Source of the DNA: Smittium mucronatum
Taxonomy: Eukaryota > Kickxellomycota > Harpellomycetes > Harpellales > Legeriomycetaceae
Length of the DNA stretch: 46,253 nt
Assembly (NCBI GenBank): GCA_001953115.1
Contig: LSSL01001339.1
Location: 2,083 to 48,335, forward strand
Reading direction: 5' to 3'
In this document: piece by piece, positions 1 through 11,400 of the stretch
Layout of the letters: the number at the start of each line of letters is the position of its first letter
How positions within the stretch are numbered: position 1 is the stretch's first letter
Translations under genes and position numbers: made by a program
The notes under the pieces: generated by a model
What the model was told of the DNA's origin: nothing
Databases searched by the model: none
Seen by the model: the letters and a program-made list of their open reading frames with translations, nothing else

Positions 1-27
1 GGGGGGGGGGGGGGGGGGGGGGGGGGG
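1..27. other. 27-base G homopolymer at window start
   Basis: The window opens with 27 consecutive G. Nothing like it occurs elsewhere here. It is not a telomere repeat, because there is no T or A spacing. The simplest reading is a sequencing or assembly artefact at a contig end (dark-cycle poly-G). A real G-tract cannot be excluded from sequence alone. Confidence 0.75.
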
Positions 28-28
28 A

Positions 29-175
29 TATCATGCTACCAATAGATGGAACAAGTATCCCTTATTTGAAGCTTCTAAGATCTTCCCCTCTCCCCCATAT
101 CCAAATGGAAAAGAAATTTTAGGGGATCAATTAAAAAACTTCGATAGCCTTTTTATTTCGTCAGGAACCGCATAA
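29..175 (+). CDS. Possible C-terminal end of an unrecognised protein, 5' truncated
   Basis: One + strand frame stays open from base 29 (just after the G run) to a TAA at 173-175, giving 48 residues. The composition is protein-like: it contains NRWNKYPLFEASKIF, then a proline-rich PSPPYPNGKEIL and ends LFISSGTA. I do not recognise the family. The 5' part is missing because the window or contig begins here. If real, it runs convergently into the Cbp6-like gene on the other strand and overlaps its 3' end by 23 nt, which is possible in a compact gene cluster. A second + frame has an ATG ORF (34-123) but looks less protein-like. Confidence is limited by the short length and the artefactual flank. 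Confidence 0.4.
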   Translation, partial: YHATNRWNKYPLFEASKIFPSPPYPNGKEILGDQLKNFDSLFISSGTA

Positions 176-533
176 GCCAATTTCCAGGAGGTTTGGCTTT
201 ACCCGACGAAACATCGTCAATATGTTTCATGAGCCTAGCATAATAATCAGGCTCGTACGGCGAATGCGTGTAGTTGTGGGAGAGAGGGTACTTCTTGAAT
301 GCCTCGTTGCTGAGAATGCGGTCAAGCGCCGCGGCCTGTTTTGTTCCGGTCAAGATGCGCTGCTCGAGCTCCGCCTCTTTCATATCTGGAGTGTACACTA
401 ACTGATCCTGGGCGTACTCTTTCAGCGACAATGATATGCAATGGTTCGGGCGCAACTTGTCTACTGGCCAGCGCTTGATTATCTTTTTGTACTTGTTGTT
501 CAAGACTTTTAATTCGTTCACTAACGCATTCAT
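153..533 (-). CDS. CBP6: Cbp6/UQCC2-like cytochrome b biogenesis factor
   Basis: An intronless 126-residue protein. Family knowledge: Cbp6 (UQCC2 in animals) pairs with Cbp3 on the mitochondrial ribosome, promotes translation of the COB mRNA and chaperones new cytochrome b into complex III, in the matrix or at the inner membrane. Two blocks support the call from remembered family sequences. Residues about 14-30 carry YKKIIKRWPVDKLRPN, matching the UQCC2 pattern of tyrosine, basic residues and WPVD. Residues about 70-105 carry LDRILSNEAFKKYPLS followed by YEPDYYARLMKHIDD, matching the yeast Cbp6 C-terminal block ending in YYxRLxxxxD. Length fits the family (about 120-160 aa). The ATG at 533-531 begins MNALVNEL; no upstream in-frame start is evident. 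Base composition is balanced, unlike the rest of the window. No alignment was run, so the split between Cbp6 and UQCC2 naming is uncertain. Confidence 0.78.
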   Translation of the reverse strand: MNALVNELKVLNNKYKKIIKRWPVDKLRPNHCISLSLKEYAQDQLVYTPDMKEAELEQRILTGTKQAAALDRILSNEAFKKYPLSHNYTHSPYEPDYYARLMKHIDDVSSGKAKPPGNWLMRFLTK

Positions 534-1875
534 CTCTAGTACCTTTTTTTTCCAAAAACGAGGTTACAATTTGATTGCTGGAAATGAGATGGAATCAGTC
601 AATGGAAAGTAAATTTAGACTTTGGTTCTTTTCGGCAAAAATTTCTTGTTCTATTTTTTTTTACCAATCTCGAATCGCAGTGTCGAAGAATAGATAGTTA
701 GTGTACCTTTTTTTTTAATTCTCTCCTGCTCAAAAAAGAATCAAGATGGTAGAAATTTGAATTCTGAATGCTAAACAAGAATTTTTTGGTCCCGGAAGAC
801 CCTATTTTATTTTTCTATATAAAAATAATTAAAAAAATTTCGTCTAGTGGCTAAAGATCATTTGCTTAATTTACTAATCTAATCAGCCAGATAAAAAACA
901 GAAACACCAAATTCGCTTAAAAATAAATAAATCTAAAACATTCAATCATTAACGATTTGCCAACCATTATTTCCATTTTATTGATTTGCTAACACACCTG
1001 TTTATTTATAGCCCAGTACTGGACTACTTGCTTGATAAGTATAATAATTGGTTGATCAGGAATATGTTTATTAGTGAAAAGAAACAAAAACTGCCAGTAA
1101 TATAATAAGCAATTTGATAGTTTGGCAAATGGAGTTTTATAATTGTTTTTTCTTTTTCAGGAATTCAGATTCTCTGCCAATAAATAAAGTCCTCCCCCCC
1201 TAAGAATGCGCAGTTTTTATCTAGATTAATTTTTTAGCAGAAAAGTCACTATTTGCTCCAACCAGTCCAATTATTGGTACTATTTCTGGCTGCTCATATT
1301 TCGAATTTACCAATAGCTAACTCCAAGACCTTTGTCTAGAGCAATATTAACCATTTCGCTACGATTAATAAGAATCTTGGATTTAACAGCAAAAAAAATA
1401 GACAAATTGAGGATTCAGACTTGAGGAGACATTAGAAATTTCTAACAGTAAAAAATATATCAAAAATATCTCGTCGATAGACCAAATAATACTAGGATAA
1501 TGATATTAACAGTCAAAAAAAAAAAAAGATCAAGAATGCTGATAATCTTCTAGTTTTATGTATTTATTAAAAAAGACCCCTTATAATCCATGAAATAGTG
1601 ATATTCGTCGCAAGAGTCTATTTTGTTGTTGATACATAGTCACCCTTTTTATACAAATAAGATGATGATTGGAATAAACTAACACTGTATAAAGTGGCTC
1701 TTCAATTTAATCTCAAAAAGTGCTTTTATCCATCACTGAAAATGTCATAAAGACTAGATTTGATGCGTTTCAAGCTATAAAAAAAGGGGCGATGTGGGAA
1801 AAGACTTGTATCAACCATAAGATTGGATTGAATGTTTAGAGAAAAAGTGTTGGTAAAAGGTCATACTACTACCTT
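534..1875. other. Intergenic region between Cbp6-like gene and Duo1
   Basis: About 1.3 kb between two minus-strand genes. It must hold the Cbp6-like promoter (nearest 534) and the Duo1 3' UTR (nearest 1875). It is moderately AT-rich with A and T runs (for example 1516-1528) and a C7 run near 1194. I see no convincing ORF on either strand, no RNA gene and no recognised promoter motif. Confidence 0.6.
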
Positions 1876-2713
1876 TCACCCGGACCTTTTCCTGACGTGT
1901 AAATTGCTTGATCTGCCCCTCGAACTGGAACCAGAACTAGAACTCGTACTAGTCGTTCGAGTAGATGTCGACCTACCTAATCCCCTCCCTCGAACCGTTC
2001 CACCACGACCTCGACCTCGACCCCGAGTCCCAAGCGCTATTTAAAAAAAATATAAGAACTTGTATATCTGTTCAATCGCTTTTTAATAGAAAAAAAACTT
2101 TACTAGGGTGAGCAGGAGGTTTAGCCCGTTCAAGAGCAAGCCGTTTCTGTTCGGCCTCAAACTCTAGTCGCTCGAGTCTCTGCCGCTCCATCTCTGCTGC
2201 CAACAGCCGTGCCTCCTCTTCCTGCCGCCTCCTTCGCTCTTCTTCCGCGAGCGCGTTTTCCAGCTCAACTCGATCCTAATTCATGCCACAATCCATAAAA
2301 TCGAAGATTAAGAATAAACAAAAACTTGAATTCTTTGCAAATAAATGTACCATCCTATTTATAAACCAAAGTCACAGCTACTTACATTTGTCCCGCCATT
2401 CCAACCAGGCGTCGAAGATACTTTATAGTTCACTGTCGTCTGAGCCATCACTCCCGTCCATATATCAATCAGTTTTGAAGCTTGCTCCACATTTTCTTCA
2501 AAATACTATTTCGAAAAAATCACGAATTCCTCAATTTTTTTTACCAAATGTACAATCCCACAAATACACACAGAAACTGTATTTTTATAGACTCTTTACC
2601 TTCATTTGTTTCTTGAAATTTTCAAGTGATTCGATCACTTGCTTGAACGTCTTGTTTGCCGCCCGCACCTGTTCAAGTTCCCCTGTCACCTCGACTTCAT
2701 CCGCTTCTTCCAT
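1876..2713 (-). CDS. DUO1: DASH complex subunit Duo1, four exons
   Basis: Exons on the minus strand: 2713-2600, 2505-2386, 2275-2104 and 2036-1876. They join in frame (phases 0, 0, 1) into 188 residues ending in TGA at 1878-1876. Introns of 94, 110 and 67 nt begin GTAAAG, GTAAGT, GTAAAG and end AATAG, ATTAG, AATAG. Duo1 belongs to the ten-subunit DASH/Dam1 ring that couples kinetochores to spindle microtubules. Residues 1-78 hold the family core: an acidic start, a helix with ELEQVRAANKTFKQVIESLE, then KLIDIWTGVMAQT and the STPGWNGGTN block corresponding to the family's LLxxWxxIxSQTxxN...PxWxG signature. Residues 79-135 are a highly charged coiled coil rich in E and R. The C-terminus (about 136-188) is basic, with a GRGRGRGG run and an S/T/R-rich tail, as in fungal Duo1 proteins that bind microtubules. 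Exon GC is far above that of the desert. ORFs on the opposite strand here are shadows. Confidence 0.9.
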
Positions 2714-2899
2714 ATTCGTAATATACAACTTCTCCCTTAAAAAAGATGGCTCTCCACGTCTACTCCCCTTCCTCTTTCCTATCTGTAGTCTATTGTTGAT
2801 GAAAATTTATCAATCTTTTTAGATTTTTTTTTGGAATTTTCACATATTTGTTTAGTCTAAGTTTCCTGCAATTCTTTTTCGCACTTTGCCAACTTTCTA
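2714..2899. other. Duo1 upstream region
   Basis: Sequence immediately 5' of the Duo1 ATG, which reads on the minus strand. It contains T-rich tracts (2816-2832) and no in-frame upstream ATG close to the start, which supports initiation at 2713. No TATA box or cell-cycle element could be assigned with confidence. Confidence 0.4.
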
Positions 2900-3150
2900 C
2901 ACGCTGTAAAGAACTCAATATTTCACTCTCTTATTTAAGGCTGCTCTTTGTCCCTATCCTCCAATAGCAACCCTTAAATCGTAATCTTATTGGTAGGTAT
3001 TGTTTTCCCTCAAATATCAATATTCCGGCTGGAGACACAACAATCCTAGCCAACCATTCCCAAAACTGTAAAAATATCCCCATTCTCTAACCGTCCAAAT
3101 AATCGCAATCCATCATATTTCGTAAAACCAATTTCCAAGGAAAATAATTA
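2900..3150 (-). pseudogene. Possible decayed exon(s), unknown protein
   Basis: On the minus strand two adjacent frames carry protein-like stretches that would need a frameshift or an unrecognised intron to join. Around 3140-3040 one frame reads GFTKYDGLRLFGRLENG and then DIFTVLGMVG before a TAG. From about 3050 down to 2930 another frame reads RIVVSPAGILIFEGKQYLPI and then RLRFKGCYWRIGTKSS before TAA. The alternating hydrophobic pattern suggests beta-strands, vaguely like a small OB-fold protein, but no signature is decisive. Composition is intermediate between the genes and the AT desert. It lies upstream of Duo1 on the same strand but shares no obvious frame with it. It could equally be chance in a mixed-composition stretch. 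Confidence 0.25.
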
Positions 3151-3337
3151 TCCGTTTTTTTGTTATTTACTCTATTCTTTTTTAAATTTTTACCGAAACT
3201 AGTCCATCACTGAGTTTTGATCCCCAAAACTACTCTTTAACTAGATATCGCCATTTAAAATTTTTCTCACTTTAAAACTTTTCTTTAACGACGTATATGT
3301 TTTCATATCCTCGAACAAAGAAATTTTAATAAACTTC

Positions 3338-3340
<3 letters not shown>

Positions 3341-3370
<30 letters not shown>
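3341..3370. repeat. (AT)15 microsatellite
   Basis: Uninterrupted AT dinucleotide repeat. It lies at the transition from the gene-bearing left end to the AT desert. Confidence 0.95.
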
Positions 3371-3372
<2 letters not shown>

Positions 3373-5477
3373 AAATAACAAAATTGCAAAATCTTTTTGT
3401 CCAAGAAAAAAAAAAAAGATTACTTTATTAAATTCTAAAATATAATTTTATATTAATTACCAAACTAATATATCATTTTGGTCATTAAAACGAAATTTTA
3501 GGAATAATTACTCATATTTCTAGTTTATTTAATAAAAGTTTAGTTATAATTGATTCTTTACCCTTTATATCATATTTATATTTCCAGGGGATTTTAATAG
3601 GATGGTTTTTATCAAAACCGGGAAAATATTTAAAACTTAGAGAAACTTCATTTAAAATATATGAAGAGAAAACTTCACCAACCCATAATAATACGCTTAA
3701 ATTAGCAGTATTTTTTTCTTTAAAAAAGAATCAATCCATTTTAATTAATGGGCAAAAAAACATTAAATAAAAATTTATATTGGCGCGATTCCAAACTCTT
3801 TATTTTCAAAATTTAAGCAATGTATATAAATAATTTGTTCCTATCAAAAATAGGCACCTAATGCACTCCCCCCCCCTTTCCCGCGCCTATGCTACATTGA
3901 AATCTTTAAAAAAACTAAAAAAACCAATTTTTTTTTTCATAATCCAAATCCACTAAATATATATTTCAAATCTAAGAATCGCTATAGATTAAGTACCAGA
4001 TTAACTTTTATCAATAATAAAAAAACGTATTATATAAATATATATTAGGATTAAAATTTCGATAAAATATCTTTTCAAAGCAGGATTACTTGTTTAAATT
4101 TTACTTTATTCCATGAAAGTTTGGTTGTTAGAAAAGATAATTTATTAGTCTCAATCTTAATCTAAGAAAACAAAAAATCAACTCTCAAGATAATCGTCAT
4201 ATTCTTATCTTCAAAGTTTAGCTTTATTTAAACTATATATTAAAAAAGAGATATATAAATGTTTTTAAAAAAGCTATTTATGATTAATATAAATATAAAT
4301 ATAAATAATACATTATTCAATTATTAAATGATAAAAAATGATGTTTAAACCTTTTATGAAAGCAATAAAGATCGAATTTATAGAGTGGAAAAGTTCCTAT
4401 TAGCATTCCATTGATTAAATTATATAACTACAGTTTGAGATATATATATATATATATTTTTGAATGAGTAATCTTTAAATTAGATGGTCCTGATTACTAA
4501 CATAGATATCTAAATATATTTAAAACCAATAGCATTCAATTTTATATAATATGAAAAAATGATTGGTTTTAAATATAAATTTGGTCTTTTAAAATATATG
4601 TAAATCGTCTGAATTAACCTAAAGAATTCATTTGATATTAAGAATGTTTTTATGTTTTTTATGATAATAAAAAAACACTAAATATAAGGTTAGAAATTAT
4701 TCTAAATCCCTTTTTAGAAAACTTAGAATTTCATTTATTGCCGCATGTATTTTTAGGAAAAAATTATTTAGCTCAGAAAAATACCCGCTATTAATCAAAT
4801 TAAAGCAAATGATTTTACCTGAAATTTGAAAGATGAGACAAAAAATGATTATTTTTCGTAAAATAATATTTCTTACAATAAAATTTCGAGTTTCAAATTC
4901 TAAAAAAAGAAATTTAGACCATTTTTTATTTTTTTTATTCCATCAAAAACAAACCTGTCTTGCTCATAGCAAGCATTGTTTTTTTTTAAAGAAGAATAAT
5001 TATGATGTTTTCTAAAACAGTGAATAAATGCATAAAAAATATGCTTTGATTGATTTTAAAATTTAAATTTTTATACATATTTTCCATGCTTCTATGAAAA
5101 TCGAAAAATCCTAGTCATTTTTAAAGCTTTTGAGCATGGATTTTTAAATTATCAAAACAGATGCATATGAAAAAAAGACTATTGCAGAGAAATTTACTGA
5201 ATATTCTAGAAAAAAAGATTTATTCAATTTACTGGTAGAATGAAAATTATATGTTTTATAATCATTTTATTCCTTATAGTCAGTTTTTTCTGTATCATTA
5301 TAAAAAATTAATCTTTCAGATTAAGGAAAGAGGTTTGACGAGAAAAAAAATCAAAAAATCTCTTACTTTTTTAAAAATTTTAAATCAGTAAATCATTTTC
5401 GAAAAGGCTTTAAAACAACATTTTTTGATTATTATCTTGAATTATTTATCCATCCTTTCTGGTTCTAATATTCTTTA

Positions 5478-5494
5478 ACACACACACACACACA
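5478..5494. repeat. (CA)n microsatellite
   Basis: Short CA dinucleotide tract followed by ATATACAT, in the AT desert. Confidence 0.9.
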
Positions 5495-8400
5495 TATACA
5501 TCTATATATTGAATTTACCTGTATATACTTTTAAAGGTTAAAAGTATTTGCACATAATTTATGCAAAAAATCTTTTTTACTCAATAAAATTTCTAAAAAA
5601 TTACGTAGTTATGCTTAAAACACATTGCACACTTTTATATGATAAATAAATTTATATTAAATAATTCAAGTTTATTTATACCAGAGTGATCCTAATATAA
5701 ATTTAAAATCAAGATATTTTATAAGTTTTATAGATAATTCTGCGATTTCTTTGGCTATATCAAGCACGGAAAAATTAATCATGCTTGTCAATATTTAAAA
5801 ACGAGAAAAAGTCTTAAAATTTTTAAAATTTTACTTATGAATAATAAACCACACCGATAAAATTGAAATAAAGTTTCAAAAAATTAATCATTAGGTAGAT
5901 GATTCCATATTTTATAATTATATTATTAAAACACTAATAAATATACAAACAAGTAATTTTATTAGGTAAAAAAAATAAAATAATATAAACAAAGATTATT
6001 AAAAACTTTGAAAAATAAATTAACATATAATTTGAGATATCAAGCCTAAATTACATTAAATTAAAAAAATATTAGATTATACACATACACACAAATTTAT
6101 GCATAATTTCTTTGGCCTTTAAATAAAAATTTTAATTCTGAAAAATGTATGAAATTACCCATATACCACTTTATTCCTTTCAAATTTTCGATTTTATGAT
6201 TAAGTTCAATATTATCAATCTAAACAGAAGAAAATTTTGGAAATAAAGAGGTTTAATAGAAAAAAAATTTCAAATTATTAATAAGCTATTAATTATGACA
6301 GCTTCATTTCAGAAATCATTTTCTTTTTTTTAAAAAAATCCTTTAGACTCATTACTTATTTAAATTTTATTGTGTAAAAAAGAATTTTTTGTATATTTGA
6401 ACAAATTTTGATTAAAATTACTTTTGTCCTACTTTTAAATAGTCAACAAGTAAAGAAATTCTTTTTCTTTTATGGAATAAGTAAAGCCAATTAAAAGACT
6501 GATATATAAAATACTGAAAAAAAAACTGGGCTGAATAAAGAAAAAAAATACAGTTAATAGTTTTACCAGAGGAGCTAGTATGGTTTCTCTATAAAATTTT
6601 TTTGATTATAAACCTGATAAAAATAACTAAATTATGAAGATACTTTTTTGTCGAAATTTTTTGATTTTTTTCTACGATAAAATAATATCAATATTAATAT
6701 TATTGCCTATTGTATGACCTTTTTATACCAGAAAATAAATTTATACTACATGTAAACAATGAAATTATATAAAATCATAAATTATTTACATAGTAAAACA
6801 GGATTTTTAGTATGTAATTAATTTCTATAAAGCAAAAAAAAAAAATCTTTATACCCAGATTCATCCAATAATAATAAAATCTAATATGTAAGAGTGGTGT
6901 TTCCGCCACCAATTTCATGATTTTTTTGTTAATTATATATTTTTAAAAATTTATTTAAAATTTTTAAATGTTAGGTAAATATATTCACCAAAATAAAAGG
7001 GATATGTAAATAAATAATAATTTCCATCACATTTTATCTCGATCTCTAGTGACTACAAAAAAATTATATTATTTCTAATTAAATTAAATTTATATAGAAT
7101 ACGATTTTGTATATTTGTTAAGTGAGAATATTTTTTTTCTTGGAGATTGAATAATTTTATATTCAAATCTTAAAATTTCCTGAAAAATTTAATTTTTTTA
7201 TTTTAATTGGCAAGGGATGATACATTTTTAATTCTGAAATTAATTTCAATATCATAATGGCCATTAACATTCCTAAATTCCAGCCTGTGGTCACATAAAA
7301 AGATTTAGTTATCAAATTATAGAACATATATTTCGAATAACACAGCTTAAACAAATTTCAATTTAATTTTAATAAGCGAATTTTAATGTTCATCTCAATA
7401 CTAATATTTAATTTAATTTTAAAAAAACCATTGAGATATATTTTTGATAATTTAATTTAATTTATAGATAATATAAACTAAAAAAATTTCCATTATACTG
7501 GAATGAATTATACAATTGAAATTAAAATATATAAATTAAAACAATAGGTAATAATGTGCTATAATGAGTCAATTTTTTTAAATGGGGAGTTTTTTGAATT
7601 TTTTTTCATCGTTTTACTCGATTAAAAAATACTAAAGTTTTATTTATATAAAATGTATCACAAAGAATAATACATATTTAAGCACCTGAAGTTTATCGGA
7701 ATAAAAAAAGGTATAGGAAAATAGGAAATAAGTAGAATGAAATATTTTTTATATCACTATAAATTCGGATTTTTATTACCTTAAATTATCTTTTTTGAAA
7801 ACCGATTAGTATGATATAAGTGAATTTAAGTATTAATACATTTAATAAAAATATTTGATTAAGATTCAAAGTTTTTTTTGTTAATATACACTTTTCTATC
7901 AGGTAAATTTTATATTGGAAAAAAATTAGGTTAAAAATATATTTAATTTAGAACAAAACAACAGTATTACACTCATTCAACCAAATTTATAATATATCAA
8001 TATATATCTTAGTTAAAATTACTTAAAATAAAAAAAATTTAAACTAAGATTTTAAATTTAGTATATTTTTAAGGAAGGTCAAAGATATTTCTGTACTAAT
8101 TTTTAGATAATCTTTAATTAAGATTTTTTATTATCAAAAATTCGTAATTAATATTAACTTATGTAAAAAATATATATAATATAATTGGGTATAGGGCTAA
8201 AAAAAAATTCTCCTCAGTTTTTATTTATTTATATTGTATAAATTCACATATCTAAAAGAAAAATTATTTTTAAAACTATGAGTTCTTATTTTATATTGTT
8301 TTCGGAGCGTAAAGTATTGTATTATTATTTGAAGTTCAAGATTTTAATATTAAGAATTTCGGATTTTGAGGCAATTATTCTTTGATTTTCCACTTTTTTA

Positions 8401-11400
8401 ATCTATTTTGGGCACTTTTTCTTAAAGTTTAAAATTTTATTTTTTGACATTAGACTCTATAAAAATTTTAAAATGAAAGTTTTGTGTATAAAAATGATCT
8501 TTTGATTTCAATAAAGATATATTTCGCTCCTCATATTTAATAAATTTTGAGCTTTTTTTCACATTTATGATTCTGAATTATATGGAATGATATTTTTTCA
8601 ATAAATTTTCTTTCTAAAAATACATATTTGCTCAAAATACAAATATATTAATCCGATTTCTTAAATTGCGATTAAAAATTTACATTATTAGCTCAAAAAT
8701 AATTTTATAATATATATGAGAGATTATCTTTGAGAGCGGAAATTTTACTATTAAATTTTTATTATTTTCCTAATTTGGAAAAGTGGAGCTAAGATAAAAA
8801 ATATAGTTGCTGGGTATTTCAAAATATGAATTTAGAGGCTAATTTTCTACTGGTAGTGTTGTAATTTATTAGAGTCAACATGTTTTCTATTTTTACTGGA
8901 CTGGTTTTTTTAATAAATTCAAAAGTAGCCAATAGTTTGCACAGAAAAAAAAATTCTGGCCTTCGAAAGAATCTCCCATATATGATAAGAAAATTGATTG
9001 AATTAAATATGAATTCTCAAAATATTTTTATTTTATTTTATTTTATCTCATTTAAAAACCATTTTAAAAGATATTTTTCAAAATTTAGTTACTAAATATA
9101 ATCATAACATCACATATGTATAAATCAAAAGTTTGAAACCTAATAAAGTTTAAATAAAATCAAAATTCTATAATCCCAAAAGAAAAAAAGAATTATGCAT
9201 AGAATTGCTTTTTATTTTTTTAGAATCCTGATAAAAAATCTATACTTATTAAATTATACTAAATTAAAAATAAAATTTGATTACCAAAAATAGAGAAGCG
9301 TTTTATTTCATAAATTTGAATTATTAAACTTTATTTTTGGTGTTAAAATAATCTATTTAATTGTTTTTTCAATTGGTTTTTATACAAAAATGCTTTTTTC
9401 TATTAAAAAAGATTTATAATTTGTTTAATTTTAACTCTTACAATATATATTTTTGTATTATTTAAACCAATTATACCTCAAAATTAAATTTCGAATATCT
9501 CTCTTCTATCTAAATGCAAAAAAATATTATTTTCGATTAATATTTTCTTAAAAAAATTAAAATTAACAAAAAAAAAAACAAATGTGAATTTAGCATATTT
9601 AAACTTAATATTAATTTATTAGTTTATTTTTTTCATTTAAATAGCAATAATTTTAACAAAAAATCAGTTATATTAATAGTAATATTTTCACCTACTGCAG
9701 CGCTGCTCCTTACTTATTTTTTATTTTTTTCAGGTGTCATTTTTAATAAATATTTTATTCTATAATCAATTAATCTTTATATAAAAATCTCTAAATGATT
9801 TTTTTTTCTCTAATTTAATAGGGATTTTTATCTGTTCAAACTTTAATGAGTTACATAATAGAAATTAAAGATATACTATCAAGATTTAATTTAATTTAAT
9901 TTAATTTGATTTCGGTAATTTAAATTTCTTTGATTTTTGGTAGAAATGAAGGCTGTTTTTATTTTTTCTAATTTTCCGGTCAATAACCTAAAATTCCTTT
10001 ATTTAAAATGAATTCTATGTTATTGATAATAGTGCCGTAATCAATCTACATATTTCTGATTTGATTTTTTTTAAATATTAACTGCATAAATTTTTTATTG
10101 AAAGTAGATATTTTCACATTTTAATTTTTTGTTTTTTAACTCTATTTATAAACAATTTTTTTTCGACTAAAATTTAAAATATCAAAATGAAGAATTTTTA
10201 TAGCAACTATTATGGGTTGATTAGATCAAAATTGGACCTTTTCAGAAAAAATTAAAAAAAAATGAAAGAAGTTTCAAAATGGATTACATTATAAAAAAAT
10301 TCAATTTATATATTTGAAAAGCCAGGGCGTTAATATTATCTGAATCCTATTTTCACTTTATTTTTATTTTTATTTTTAGAAATCAAAAATAATAAAAAAT
10401 TTAAAGATAATTACTACATATTTTTTCTTGTCTAATATATATTTTTTTATTTTAAAATCCAAAAACATTGAATGATGAAATTAGTGGGTTTAATATAACA
10501 TTTTTAAACTATTTAAAATACAGTGTAAAAATACAATCCCGCCATAAAGTACCCAGAACAATAAATTTATGCGTATTTTTCTCAAAATTCAGTGTAATAA
10601 TATAACATTTTCTCAATCTTAAAACCTTTAAAGAACCCCCAATAGATTAAATAACTTTAAAATCCTTTGTTTTGGATTTTATTAAAATATATGCTTCCAA
10701 TTATAAGGACAGGTTTATAGCTAGAGAGATTCTTACATAAAATATTATACAGTTTTTAATTATAAATCATAAATATACTTACGATTAATAAGATATTTTT
10801 TCTTTTAGTTTGAAAAAGCGTCATAATTGCACCATTATAATTTATTTGAGGGCAATATAAAAAATTATAAAGATGTATTAACCACTTTTCCAAATTATTT
10901 ATTTGTCAAAATAAAAAAATAGCTTTATAAATATAATTTTGAGTAGGTTAAAAGTGAAATTGAATTTAAAAATGGTGTTATCTATTTCTTAAGTTCAAAT
11001 AATCTAAATTTATTTTAATTTTGTTTTTAAAACTTTAAAAATTTTTTTTTCTGAAATAAATATAAGGAATAAACTTTTTGTAATTTTTTCTAAAAATATA
11101 TATGTTTTTTCTCAAAACTTCCTGATTATTTTATATATCGGCCTAAAGACATATTCTAATTATTTTTTGAACTGATAAATGTGTTTTCCTCCCCTTAAAT
11201 ATTACGTTAATTAATAATTATTTTATTAAAGCCACATATTATCTCAAATTTTATTCCGAATTTTTTATCAGAACAAATATATCTATTTTAAATGATATCT
11301 TTTTTAAAGTTTAAATAAACGTTTTTGGATAAATTTTTTGCTTTTGGATGTATAGCTCTTAATTTTATGGTTTCTAGCTCCTAGTTTCTTTAATTTCAAA

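Noticed and set aside
1..27. Telomere at the window start
   Set aside because: Pure G with no T/A spacer does not match a telomere repeat; artefact is more likely.
322..555. 77-codon minus-strand ORF in another frame
   Set aside because: Overlaps the Cbp6-like gene in a different frame; no family resemblance.
1832..2822. + strand ORFs at 1832-2044 and 2283-2822
   Set aside because: They are antisense to the Duo1 exons, whose minus-strand reading gives correct splice sites, constant phase and a recognisable family signature.
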